From contig NW_023998605.1 of NCBI RefSeq assembly GCF_014805625.2, positions 38,506 to 102,505 on the forward strand: a stretch of 64,000 nt of DNA, in the 5' to 3' direction. How positions within the stretch are numbered: position 1 is the stretch's first letter; each line of letters begins with the position of its first letter. Below the pieces are notes generated by a model. The model ran no database searches. It was not told the origin of the DNA and saw nothing but the letters and a program-made list of their open reading frames with translations. Below, piece after piece: positions 33,344 to 44,739 of the stretch. A program made the translations under genes and the position numbers. The stretch is from Glossina fuscipes. Lineage: Eukaryota > Arthropoda > Insecta > Diptera > Glossinidae.

Positions 33344-34608
33344 GGAAAGAATTATGAAAAAGTTCCGACGAATGAAGATCGGGTTTTAGCCAAGTTTCAG
33401 TAAAGGCCAAACAGAAAAATACCGTGCTCACTGAATTTAGAAAAGTGGAACGAATTTTCGAATTTAGGCCCCTAACATTTTGATAAATGAGAGATAGTGG
33501 GCCTGAAGAAACAATTAGTTTTTTTGAAGGCGACAAGACTATTGCCTTGGTATTACGGGGACGATCTCGAGGGATAAATTCCTTAATTAAGGATCCTACT
33601 GGCCACACTGATTTGTTTAACAACATATCACTGTTTTCAGTCGGAACTAATATTTTAAAAGAGGAGATTGCCCTAGCTGGAGAAGAAGCCATTTTGAAGA
33701 TGCTAACACGCTTTAAATTGACTGATGGGACTTTCGTCGCCAGATAACCTTTTATGTTATCCACCGTTGTTTCAGGTGCCAGGCTTGACACAAATATTGC
33801 TTTTCTAGGAGGAACTGCCGTCAAGCAAATGTCATTATTTGGAACAGGAGGAGGGTTCACGGTAGGACAGTTTCGCGTTGGGGAAAATATGGATGGGGTT
33901 ATCGCCCTTGTACCGGCAGCTTGTGAGACTTGCCCAGTCTGGTGACCAGCATTCACACGCGAACAGCTAGGAGTAGAGGATGATTTATTTTTCTCTTCAT
34001 TACTTTTAGGCGATGGCGCTTGATTAGAGTGATTGGCGGCTCTGGGCGGAGATACCCTTGCCACTTCAGCGTAGCTTAAAACCGACGGACTTGTCGGTTT
34101 GTTTGTAACTGTTTTGCTACCAACCGACTCAGCAATATCGGAAACATTACTGTTCATTTTAGAGTTAGAGGGAGCGGTAACTTGTACCAACGAATCAGAT
34201 TTGGAGAAAGCCAGAGGTGACGTCTCACACGCTACGCTACGAGTAGAAGTGTCCAATAAAACGACACTGATCAAACCTAGACTTAATTAGCTCAAACTTT
34301 TCCCACAAGGAGCCGAGATTTCTACTCAATTCCGAGAAACCATAACGGGTCTCCGTAAAAAGGTTATAAAAATCAATGTCCCGCTGCCTACAGTCAGGAC
34401 ATGACCATCTTAAGCCTTTAGACGGATCAGCGACTGCGTCAGCAGCACGGCCGAGAATACCGGCNNNNNNNNNNNNNNNNNNNNNNNNNNNNNNNNNNNN
34501 NNNNNNNNNNNNNNNNNNNNNNNNNNNNNNNNNNNNNNNNNNNNNNNNNNNNNNNNNNNNNNNNGTCCAGTCAAAAAGACAGTTGTGGATTATGAAGAAC
34601 AGACACAC
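33336..34608 (-). pseudogene. LINE family A ORF1 running into endonuclease start
   Basis: The upper part has LRWSCPDC (zinc-finger end), a Ser/Pro/Asn-rich middle, and an RNA-binding-like segment KAIFVSSLAPETTVDNIKGY. The frame at 33336-34274 continues without a stop into SLIYQNVRGLNSKIRS and CLAFTETWLK, which are the first endonuclease motifs. ORF1 and the start of ORF2 are thus in one frame here, either by a fused design or by chance loss of the ORF1 stop. The 100-N gap (34465-34564) hides the beginning. Confidence 0.65.
34465..34564. other. Assembly gap (100 N)
   Basis: A run of exactly 100 N, probably a gap of unknown length. It lies inside ORF1 of the family A copy. Confidence 1.
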
Positions 34609-34800
34609 AAATCGCTAAAAAAAGTCCTGAACATAAAAATTTATCAACCAATTTGTGCAAAACTTCTCTGTTACGTTGACACTGTAACGAGAGATCAATA
34701 GCAACACAAACTCCAAACCGCAAAAAAAAAATAACAGAGAAAAAGAGAGAAAACAAAAAAAAAAAAAGAGATTTATATCAGAGCTCAAAATTTTTGTTTG

Positions 34801-35214
34801 CAAAAATGAAATGAATCAAAGCGTAAAGGAAAAATATTTCTATTACTTTGAATTCACTCACTTTCTTCTCAAAGTATATTATAAATTCACACACTATAAG
34901 GCAGAATAGCCACGAAATTCAACAAAAAATTAAAATATTAATTGCCGAAACAAAATATATACGACTACACCGCGCGACAGAGTTGCCAGAATTCAATAAA
35001 GTCGAATTATCGAATCATACTGTAATCAAAATAATTAAACTTTTACAATTATTCTCAACTGTAAACAAATACAGACGCTTACTCTCAGATGTTACTGAGT
35101 TTATGGTCGTGTTTTCAATGCAACAGCTTCTCGCTGTACCAAACGTAGTTTGCTATTCTTGCCTCACCGCCCCGTCTTCTATCCACCTTTCTTAATGTAT
35201 ACCTAATTGCTTGA
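34801..35214. other. No gene recognised
   Basis: AT-rich sequence; the frame at 34848-35195 has no recognised motif. A segment at 35030-35100 resembles the repeat flanking the SINE at 29.75 kb (acgcttactctcagatg). Confidence 0.35.
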
Positions 35215-35700
35215 ATGTTTTTACAACGTCTTGCGCAGTCACTAGTTCACCAATTTCCTTCGTCAGTCGGTCGGCTAACTTCCTACACAGTACTCTGCGT
35301 AAGCTATGTCCACTACCACTACTCCACATTATATAATCCTGTAGTCTGTCCTGTATGTCGTCCGTTGGTCTTCCGTTCGTCGGTCGGTATCTGTCCAGAG
35401 TCACCGTACTTCCATTCACGCGCACACTCCCTCGCTACACTTTACTTAATGTTTACAAATACCTGGTTGTTGAGTGATAAAGCGCCAGCTCAAGATATAA
35501 CGCTCTCTTGTTCCAATCGCTGGGGTTTCACAAAAGCAGATGTGGGGACAATACCTGCAATATCGCCACCTATACTGCCGACCATCGATGTTGTCCTAGC
35601 TGAAGTGCTAATGCCCATTAGATGGAATGGCAAACACGGTTTAACACACGTTACGGCCTCCATAAAACATGTGTTCCAATAACCCGGATTTCTCAAAATC
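35215..35700. other. Overlapping unrecognised frames on both strands
   Basis: The plus frame at 35215-35682 (155 aa) and the minus frame at 35490-35696 (68 aa) overlap. The segment 35460-35690 is less AT-rich than its surroundings. The plus frame ends WNGKHGLTHVTASIKHVFQ. The minus frame contains GYWNTCFMEAVTCVKPC. I do not recognise either as a family; at most one is real. Confidence 0.25.
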
Positions 35701-37208
35701 TATAGTATTTAGGTATAAGTTCCGAACCCAAATGCATTAGACGGTCATCATACACTTATAGATCGTATTGCAGTGTTACACCCGACACTGGTTTCAACTG
35801 TAGTTAGCTTGCCAAAATCCTTACGAAAGTTATAATTTAGTTTTGGATATAGTTCTTTTTTTTTAAGTTTAATTCTTCTTTTATATTTATTTATTTAAAA
35901 GCATGTGTTTTTATTTTTTCGTGTGCTCCATAAGCTTTTGTTCCGTTTTTTTTTTCATTTTTATACTCATCATCGATGGATGAGGGGTTTATTCATTTTG
36001 TGAAAACATTTTGTATATATTCTCGCTCAGCATCCAATTCGGAATCGATTTTAGCTTCTCCATCCGTCCGTCTGAGAAATACCTTTTGTAAACAAGTTTA
36101 GGGCCGCAAAAATTAAGTGAACGCCTTCGAATTTTGCAGAAATGTTGTAAGTTCTTGCACACAATTTGATATTCAAAATGGGAAAAATCAACCGCGTCAA
36201 CCAAATATTACAGAGTGTGAACATTTAGTTGTTTGCCTTTCTTTCAGGATCACGGTAATTGTTATGGAAGATTTTAGCACGAATGAATATAATTTTTTCA
36301 CTTGTTTATATTTCTTGCGTATTCAACGTTCGTTGCATCGTAGATCTAGATTTTTTATTGAATTCTGTTTTCGAATTCTGTATAAAGAAGTACAAACACA
36401 GCAAATATATTCATCAAGAGTTTGCGACTTGCAATACCTGCTTATCTTCTCCTTTTCTTTTGAAAAATTTAAGTGAAAACATTTTGTCCCAGGGAAAAGT
36501 CGTTCGCTTACCCTACTATGATCCTCACTTTTAGTTAATTATGGTGGTTTTCTTATATTTACATGAGGCAATAACTAGACGAGATAGACGATTAAAATGA
36601 ATCTGCCTTTTTGATTGATAATAGTTTAAGTCTGTAATGTACTTGCGATTAAAACAAGACTTCAACTTACTCAAGGGTTTAAAGCCGTTTCAGTATCTGT
36701 GGTAAATATTTTAATGAAGAATTTTACTTCTAATCTTTATCAGTTTTATTGGTAAGCAGGCAATAAAGCTAAGCACTTATAATAACGTGAAATATTTCAA
36801 ATCGATCAACTACTAAGTCCCGGTAACTTTCTTTAATCCGCCGTAATAGTAGTGAACCATTTTCTGCTTCCGAAACTTTTTTTACTCTATTTGTTTATAG
36901 CCACTGTATCCTTTAAATTCAAAGATTTTGTGAAACATGAGCTTTCCAAGAAGACTTTAGGCGATATCTGATCTACACTTTGCTTGCAACTGGACCAGAA
37001 TTTTACGTGTACGGGTTTCAACTATAAATCATGTATAGAATGAATTAGGAATTTAAGTATAAGCATCAAAAAATTACTTACATTTAATATTGTACAAGAA
37101 AAAGAGAGAGAGAGGCTTCTCAATCCAAGCACCATTGTTAGCGATTTTAATAAAAGCATTATAAAAAAAAAAATTCGTTAAACATTTTATTTTTTTCCAT
37201 ATATATAC
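35701..37208. other. No gene recognised
   Basis: AT-rich sequence with short frames (for example 36117-36476, 36259-36534) that lack motifs. A short AG run lies near 37102. It ends at the left flank of the solo LTR. Confidence 0.4.
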
Positions 37209-37636
37209 ATATTGTTATGAAATTCGATTTTACTAAGATACAGTCCGTATCACTGAATCGTGGATATTTTGATCAAGAGAAATATACTTCAAAGTTCTTT
37301 TATTTTACTACTTTGTCTTTCACAACAGTAGGAGTATTTATTTACAATTATATTTCTTACTTGTAGGATTATTCACAATTTATTTTGGCGTTACTCTCAG
37401 CTCAAGTGCCGGACTAATTCTCCCTTTCACAAATATTCTATTTATATACAATTTTACAAGCATGTTACTATACCTAAATTTATGTGTTCGGATTCACGAT
37501 CCGAGGAAGTGGAGCGGTTATCCGTACTCCATCTGCTGCGGAGAGGACGAAGATCGTGGCGAACACGAAATTCGGGGAAGTCGGGCTCAATGTCTTGGTT
37601 GAAGACGAGCTGGGCCCGAAGGTTGTGTGTTAGTCC

Positions 37637-38055
37637 GTGCATAAAATGCTCGATCCGTCTGTTTTTATGGAGGGCTTGTACGAGATGAACCTTGAAGGTT
37701 TATACTCTCCCGAGGAATTCAGACGGAGTGTCCGGATGGTCTCAAAACCATGGGTTAAGGGTGTCGGTACGGCCAACGTCGTTCTTGAGGGTTGCCCTCA
37801 GGCTATAGATGCCCTCTTGAGCGTCGGTAGGGTGTATATTGACTATCAATCCTTTGTGGTGCGTCAGTATGATGACGTGCCCGTGTGCTTTCGCTGTCTT
37901 ATCTTTGATCACAGGGTTAGGGAATGCAGAGTCCAGGGTGTTGTCTGTAGACACTGTGGCCAAACAGGCCACCGGTTCAGTGTATGTACTAACGCTGCAC
38001 ACTACCGAAACTGCGAGTTCCGGGGACATCCAGCTGGACATCTCATTATAGCGGG
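37637..38055 (+). pseudogene. R1-clade ORF1 C-terminal part with zinc knuckles
   Basis: The 142-aa frame ends with the knuckles CFRCLIFDHRVREC and CRHCGQTGHRFSVC, and a third degraded one (CEFRGHPAGH). Such CCHC arrays end ORF1 in R1/TRAS/SART-type elements and bind the element RNA. The N-terminal coiled part is absent because the element is 5' truncated. It ends about 9 bp before the ORF2 start. Confidence 0.8.
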
Positions 38056-38073
38056 TAGCGGCTAGGCATTAAT

Positions 38074-41000
38074 ATGGCTTTACTCATACTGCTATATAAT
38101 TGCAACCGCGGTTATCACGCGGTTTGTGAGCTTGGCCAGTGGATGGGTGAATTAGGCAGCACAGTGGCGCTGGTGCAGGAACCCTGCGGTTTCGGTGGCA
38201 GGATAAAAGGCCTGCCAGCGGGAATGCGGGTTTTTCTTGACTCCAGTAGCCACTCTGCTGTCGTAATTAATGATGTGAATGTGGACGCAACCCTTGTTAA
38301 AAACAGTAACCATGGTGTCTGTGTGTCCGTGGAAGGCCCGCATGGGAGGCTGCTTGTAGCCAGCCTCTATTGCAAATTCAATCAAGAACTGGACGATTAC
38401 ATTAGGTTTATGGATTCGGTGTTACTGCTTGCAGGTAGCACCCCATTAATCCTAGGACTCGATGCAAATGCCTGTTCTCCCTTCTGGTTCAGTAAGATGC
38501 CAGAACGTAGGTCTGGCCTTCGCAATCAACTAAGGGGGGAGGTTTTGTCCGAATGGTGTGCATCGCGAAATGTCCGTGTTTTAAATGAGCCTAGCCAGTG
38601 GTTCACGTTTGACGGTCCAGTTGGTGCTAGTGATATTGACATCACTATCGCAAATGGGGCTGCTATGGAAGTGTTTGATTTCTCTTGGGAGGTAAAAGGT
38701 GGATGGGGGGTTAGTGATCGCCAACTCATTAAAGTGGTGGCCAGGTATACTCCTTCTACACCCAACCAGTTAAATGGCGCGCGTTGGCGCACTTCCGGGG
38801 TAAATTGGGGTACCTATGGAGTCCATATTAGGGAAGCGGTGACAGCCGTATCGCTTGAGAATTTTGCCTGTAGATCGTTGGATGAGCAGGTGGAGTATAT
38901 TTCCCGGTCCGTTTGTGGCGTCAACGACTTGCTCCTTGAGAAATGTCGCAAGACAAATCGACGGGGGGTCAAGTGGTGGACGATCGCTCTGTCCGCGAAA
39001 CGTAGAGCCGTACGCCGCCTTATGCGGAATTATTAAAGTGCAAGGCGGTCCGATAGTGCGGATGCTGCCTAACTCAGAATCGATTTAAGGGAAGGCCTGT
39101 ATGAATACAAGCGCTTGCTTCTAAAACCTAAGGAAGATGACTGGAAGGCTTTTGCCTCTCGAAACCGAAATGATCCTTGGGGTCAGTTCTATCGGATTTC
39201 CAGAGGCAGAAAATCGCTGGAAGTCTGTGGTGTAAGCGCTAACGGTACAGTGCTTACCACCCGGAGGGATTGTCTGAACGTTTTATTGAGTAGCTTCTTC
39301 CCAGGGTTGGACGAGGTGGTGACTTCTGAACATCGAATGGCATCTTCTCCGCCTCCCTTGGAAGAATATGAAATTTCTTTTGCGATCGCTAATATCAAAG
39401 CGAAAAGGTTGCCAGGTTTGGATGGAATAACGGGTGAGATGGTAAGAGCCATCTGGAAAATTATTCCGGACTACCTCTTTAAGATTTACAGTAAATGCCT
39501 AGCGGATGGCCATTTTCCATCCCAATGGAAAGTGGCCAGGGTAGTACCGCTCTTGAAGTCGTCTGATAAAGTTAGGAGTGATCCTAGCTCTTAAAGTGCT
39601 GCTTAAGTGATAGCTTGGTAAAGTGCTGGAGAGAGTGATGGTAGAAAGGCTTCTGGAGATTCCTAGTCTGAGTTTGTCTGACAAACAGTTTGGGTCCCGA
39701 AAGGGACTCTCTACCGAGGATGCTTGGCTGCATGTGCAGAAATGCATTGATGCTAGTGAAGCAAAGTATGTGTTAGGGATATTTGTAGATTTCAAGGGTG
39801 CGTTTGATTATCTGAGATGGGATAAAGTGCTTGGCAGACTGAGGGAGGTAAATTGTCCGGAAATCAACCTCTGGACAAGTTATTTCTCTCAAAGACGCGC
39901 GTGTGCTCTTAGTACCATCGACATGGTACAAAGAGACGTTGTAAGAGGTTGCCCGCAGGGATCAATCTGTGGTCCATACATTTGGAACATTATGATGGAT
40001 CCTCTGTTAAGGCGGCTAGATGGCATATGCAAGTTTTCTGCATATGCCGATGACCTGCTCATCCTAGTCGAAGGCCAAACGCGAGCTGTTATTCAGCAGC
40101 TCGATGAGCGTGTAATAAACATGGTTACAGAGTGGGGGCAAGGTGTAGGTGTGAGTGTGTCACTGGAGAAGACCGCGATGATGCTATTGAAAGGCAGTCT
40201 CGCACGCGGTCGACCGCCAGTGATTAGAATGAATGGGGCTGGTCTCAGGTACAACACTGTCGTCAAGTATCTGGGTATTAGCATAGGTGAAAGGATGAGT
40301 TTTCTCCCTCACTTCGCAAGAGTGAAGGAGAAACTTTTGAATGCGGTGAGACAGGTCCGCCGTATCCTACGGAGTGAATGGGGACTAACTAGACGTGCTG
40401 TTTGGGCTATATATGGTGGACTATTCGTGGCCTGTGCGACTTATGGGTCACCAATATGGCACCGAGCGATCACGACCGTTGTTGGCCAAAATAAAATTTT
40501 GAGTTGCCAGCGGATTATGTTGTTAGCTTGTCTACCCGTGTGTCGGACAGTTTCAACGGACGCTTTACAAGTTTTGTTGGGTGCACCCCCTTTAGACCTG
40601 GAAGCAAGGGGAATTTACACTGCTTTCAGGATAAAGAGGGGACTGCCGTTACTGCCAACTGACGGGTTAAGTGATGATGAAGTAGAGAGGTTAAATTTCA
40701 GGGAGCGTATCACGCTTTTAAAGGAACGTGTCCGTGCCTTATGGCAATCTCGTTGGGAAAACAGTTCGAAAGGCAGAGCGACCTTTGAATTAATCCGCAA
40801 TGTCTCGTTTGTACATCCAGATTTTAGCTTTCGGCTTCATCTGGGATTTCTACTTACGGGCCACGGATCTCTTAATGCATATTTGCATAAGAGAGGTCTG
40901 TCTGGAACTATGGGTTGCCTATGTGGCATGTCTGAAGATTGGTTGCATGTTTTGTGTATTTGCTCCAAGTATTCGGATTTTAAAGACTTGGAAGCAATGG

Positions 41001-41140
41001 GTACACGACAGACGAATGGGAACTTTGACCTCAGTCTGGCCCTCTCTACTTCTAAGACGGTGGCAGCTTTCGGCGCGTATGCTACGCGGACGTTCATCAG
41101 ACGCGGCGCCGAGAGGCTTGGTCGGGACCACTCTGTCTGA
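38074..41140 (+). pseudogene. R1-clade ORF2 (endonuclease, RT, CCHC), three frames
   Basis: Three open segments follow one another: 38074-39036 (endonuclease: YNCNRG, VQEPCG, LGLDANACSPFW, SDIDIT), 39115-39594 (linker and RT fingers: KRLPGLDGITGEM) and 39623-41140. The last holds RT motif A FVDFKGAFD, GCPQGSICGP, AYADDLLIL and the C-terminal CLCGMSEDWLHVLCIC zinc motif. The endonuclease motif that is normally SDH reads SDRQ, so the catalytic His is replaced. Frameshifts or stops near 39037-39110 and 39595-39620 break the protein. RT catalytic Asp residues are intact. Confidence 0.88.
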
Positions 41141-42100
41141 TCCCCTTCCGTGCTCTTCTTGTACGGGGACAATGACTGAAGAACAGGGGGTTAGGAGCTG
41201 CATGGAGCTCTTAAGTTTTACCAGATGCTTCCTCTTTCTGGTTGGTGATGTAGGGAAATACGTTTCCACGGTTCCCTACACCGCTATTGTTGTACACTCG
41301 GTCTTCGGACTCTGTCCACTATAATTTTTTATTCCCCAAGAGGTTGAGATAAGCCTCGCTCCGCCCAGTGAGAATACCATGCCTATGCGCATGGTATAGA
41401 CTGGTTTTCTTTCAAATGACTATCTCATGCCGAGTGCGAGTCTTATGGGACCTAGAAAGTCCGACCGGAGACTTTTATAAATTATTTTCCAAATTTTCTC
41501 CTCAATTCCGGTACCACGGGCGTCAGGAGCCCCCAAAGCACTTCCTCTAGCTTTGGCCTGACAACGGGAATGGCCCATAGCGAGAGTTTCGTGGTGGCTG
41601 TGGTTGGCCCAAAAATCGCGAGAACAGCTTCTTGCTCGGTGTGGAGTTGCATTGCAACCGGTTGCCTTACCCACAGAAAGACAGAGGTTTTAGGTAGGCC
41701 TCGCCCTCACCAGAGGGGAGATGCGACCTTAACGTATCTCGTCTGGTACTCGGGTACTTAATATTCCTCATGGCAACGTGTGCGCCGACTTCGGCACCGT
41801 ATATTGCGAGGATTATTAACCTCGGGGAGTTCGAGTGTTTCACACTCCGTGTGCCATCGGGCACCGTGGGGTTAAACCTTCACGGTAGTGTACCCACGTT
41901 AAACCCTCGGAGACATCTATACCTAAATTTATGGTTTTATTTCTAATCCCAGCCTGCTTTTCCTCTAATCGTGTTCATCGGCCTGCAGCTGCATGAGGCG
42001 CCTTCGAATGCTTCTTTGGTTTTTCCTTCTTCAGGGAATTTATTATTAGGAAAAATTACTTAGTTGAATTTAACTGGATTTGGGATTTTCGTAACAATAT

Positions 42101-42395
42101 TAAAAACTTTCCTGAAAAAGTATGACTCCCCTGAAAATAATTATGTTTACAAAGGAACACAAAAACTAAACGAATACATAGATACTCACTAAAAAGGGAA
42201 AGTGACGTCAAAAAAAGAATGTCATTTTAAGTTACATCGCACATTATCCTGATTACCTATGCGTGTATATGATGTATGAACAATTCATACGGGAACGAAC
42301 AGCTGCAATTGTTTAATGGTTTACGAGAACAAACATTCACTCACACGCGTATATCGCATTAATATAAGAGTAAGATGCACATAAAAGATTAATTT
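42101..42395. other. Spacer between solo LTR and MITE
   Basis: AT-rich, with no coding signal or recognised repeat. Confidence 0.4.
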
Positions 42396-42397
42396 TA

Positions 42398-42934
42398 GTA
42401 GGTAATACACGTATGTTCTGCGCCACTATGCAATTTTTGTTAGAAAGAGACGGAAGATTTTGTGGTTTATGCTTACTTTGAATGCATTCTAGAACAAAAG
42501 TTCAGTCGAAATGCACAGGGCTCAGCAGATTTAACTACATTCCAGGGTAGGTTATACTTCGTTTCCAACATAGGGTTGCAACGCCATCAAAACAACCCCC
42601 CCCGAGAACCACAACACGAACATACATGTCGGACCCCCGGGTTCAAAAAAACTCACACGAATACCATTCGGGTAACATTCGGACGTCTTCGGGTGGGCGC
42701 AAACACCAAAAAAGGCGTGATTCAACCCTTCGGATCGGATGAACCACACCTTTTTTCAACCCAAATCCCACAAAAAAGGCGTGGCACATCCCACAAAAAA
42801 ACAATAACACATCAAACAAAAAATTTTTCCAATGTAGCGCATCATAGAAAACACTATTACCAACCAAATTTATATCTTCCGTCTCTTTCTAACAAAAATT
42901 GCATAGTGGCGCAGAACATACATATATTACCTAC
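42398..42934. mobile_element. MITE-like element with ~65-bp inverted ends and TA TSD
   Basis: The ends are inverted copies of each other. GTAGGTAATACACGTATG at 42398 pairs with its complement ending at 42934, and similarity covers gttctgcgccactatgcaat through aaagagacggaagat. TA flanks both sides (42396-42397, 42935-42936), as for Tc1/mariner-superfamily insertions. The interior has no transposase, but holds C-rich sequence with two aaaaaaggcgtg blocks near 42705 and 42772. The frames here are not credible genes. Confidence 0.75.
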
Positions 42935-43092
42935 TAACATTGAAGCCATTCATTCAACGCGTGTATGGTAGTAGTTTTTAAACTCATAAAAATTACTCTG
43001 TCTCTCCCTCGCATTCTTTTGCTTATTTGTAATGTTTTTATGGGAATATGTGGATATTTATCGGTTCGAGTCGAGTGCACAGCAGCTGCATG

Positions 43093-43310
43093 ATTAAACC
43101 TTGTTAAACTTTATTAAACTTGATTAAATATTATTAAACATTTCAAAATTAAGCACACTTTCGCATCAAAACCACATTAAACCATATTAAACCTGACTAA
43201 ACATCATTAAACATGATTAAACATGATTAAACATTTCAAAATTAAGCAGAATTTCGCATCAAACCCATAGTAAAGCTGATTAAACATGATTAAACATTTC
43301 AATCGGTACT
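43093..43310 (+). repeat. Minisatellite of TTAAACATGA-type units
   Basis: A short core (attaaacatg) repeats many times. A longer period of about 100 bp is also visible: acatttcaaaattaagca followed by tttcgcatcaaa occurs at 43138-43170 and 43229-43263, and acatttcaa again near 43295. Confidence 0.85.
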
Positions 43311-43479
43311 CATAAACTATAGGCGCTGCGCAAGTGGGGATTGCAACACTGTATTTGTTATGAAAACGTTATAATCAGAAAGGATAATCCCGAACTTATG
43401 AAGCATACAATATGCTGGTGTCAATTTAAAACGACTAGACGGTCAAACCGCAACAGATACCGCACTTTACCAAAAACCC

Positions 43480-44545
43480 AATAAAGGATTGTCAAGCAAT
43501 CTCGATCAGCTGGAGAATTTGAAGGTTGATGAAGAAATTTTAATTCGTGCTGAACTCAGTGCTAAATATCCTGCATTGGGTGGCACTACAACAAACAGGA
43601 AAGGCAAGATATTGTATAACTGGGTACTAAACTCTCTTAACATTGATATTATTCCTACAATAAGATCCACTAGAGTAACTCCAACGACCCCACCTTATAT
43701 AGATTTCTTTGTATCAATGTCTATTTCTACGGTTCAGTTTTTCTCTCATAGTAGAATGGATTTCAAAACTCTAGACTTTGACTCTGACTACAAAACAGTA
43801 GAAGGAGTCTCAAGACAAAACGATTTTAGAAGCCAGACTCGTAAAACTGTCTATGACTACAAATGAACTGCAACAAGTTCAATTACACTCTAAACCGCAA
43901 GATCGCAAACAGTTCTCTGCTCGTTGACACAAATGTCACAACGTCAGGCCAAACGATTAGACGTATGAGCACAGCATTTAAAGAAGCAATGGATTCATTA
44001 ATCAAGAAAGTCTTAGTTATCAGAGGTCCAATGAACATACCGCTGAGTTTCATTCATTAAAAAAAAACAACTAAAAATGATACGGTCAATACTTTAAAAG
44101 CAGTTGTCAGGCACGTAGGACAAATCATATAAGAGTCCATCAATACCTTTCGACAAAATTGCTATGAAACGTATATAGGAAATGTAGTGGTGAACAATAA
44201 TGTCTACAGGAAGATAAAAAGGACATCCGGTATATGAAGTGTCAGTAAACTAATCAAAATAGATAATATCTGAAAGCATAGACAGGCTATATATATTGGC
44301 TGAACATTTGAAAGTAACCACTTGTGTTCTACTCAGTAAAATTCTCAAGTTGTTTATTATTAGGTACTGATCAGAAATAGTGAACTTATACCGAACGATT
44401 TTTTATCGAATGTTGGTTAATTTTTCGAATAATTCATACTACAGAAAATCCAACAACACCTGATAGCAAGTAGAGTTCTGAACTATTTCCAGTTTGGCTT
44501 TCGCCGGAATCACTCAGCAACTCAGTTACAGACAGGATAAACGTC
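43480..44545 (+). pseudogene. Jockey-like LINE relic (endonuclease and RT pieces)
   Basis: The frame at 43489-43866 has AELSAKYPALGGTTTNRKGK and then PPYIDFFVSMSI, the C-terminal half of a jockey-type endonuclease with its Asp before the end strand. About 0.6 kb later QFGFRRNHSATQL (about 44488-44528) is an RT finger motif. The sequence between is decayed. It is unrelated in detail to families A and I. Confidence 0.7.
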
Positions 44546-44739
44546 GGCAGTGTCACAATTGCAATTAGCTTAGATATCGCCATGTCCTTTCATACAGCCT
44601 GTAGAACTTACTTGTGCAAGTACATCCGAGTGCGTTAGACTATGTAGGCAGCTAAATACCTAACTTGACTTTTTATTCACGAGCTTAGTGTATAATACTT
44701 CGCAGTAACTGTATGTATGTACACTGTTGTAGACTAACT

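Larger units (their letters stand above)
31250..34800 (-). mobile_element. LINE family A, best-preserved copy
   Basis: A minus-strand element with an ATTT-type tail and 3' UTR (31250-31530), ORF2 (31673-33343), an ORF1/ORF2 overlap zone, ORF1 (33336-34608, interrupted by the assembly gap) and a 5' leader to about 34800. Compared with the copy at 21-24 kb, about 0.9 kb is missing near 31555. This removes the RT palm after motif A, including YADD. It is therefore not autonomous. Confidence 0.85.
37485..41916 (+). mobile_element. R1-clade LINE, 5'-truncated, 17-bp TSD
   Basis: A plus-strand non-LTR element of 4.43 kb flanked by the perfect duplication ctatacctaaatttatg (37468-37484 and 41917-41933). 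It retains the C-terminal part of ORF1, all ORF2 domains in broken frames, and a GC-richer 3' UTR (41141-41916) with no poly(A). It belongs to the R1 clade by its endonuclease (YNCNRG, VQEP), its RT and its C-terminal CCHC. Base composition is clearly less AT-rich than its host DNA. Confidence 0.85.
37213..42096. mobile_element. Solo LTR split by a LINE insertion
   Basis: The sequence starts TGTTATGAAATTCG at 37213 and ends ATTTTCGTAACA at 42096. These are imperfect inverted LTR ends of the TGTTA...TAACA type. The flanks are atat (37209-37212) and atat (42097-42100), a 4-bp duplication. Removing the R1-clade LINE plus one TSD copy leaves about 435 bp, a usual LTR length. No internal retroviral-type coding is present. 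It probably arose by recombination between two LTRs. Confidence 0.6.

Noticed and set aside
42462..42971. 169-aa plus-strand frame
   Set aside because: It spans the interior and right inverted repeat of a MITE; there is no recognisable domain.
43093..43310. CRISPR-like array
   Set aside because: The units are AT-rich, variable and without unique spacers, and the DNA is eukaryotic; this is a minisatellite.
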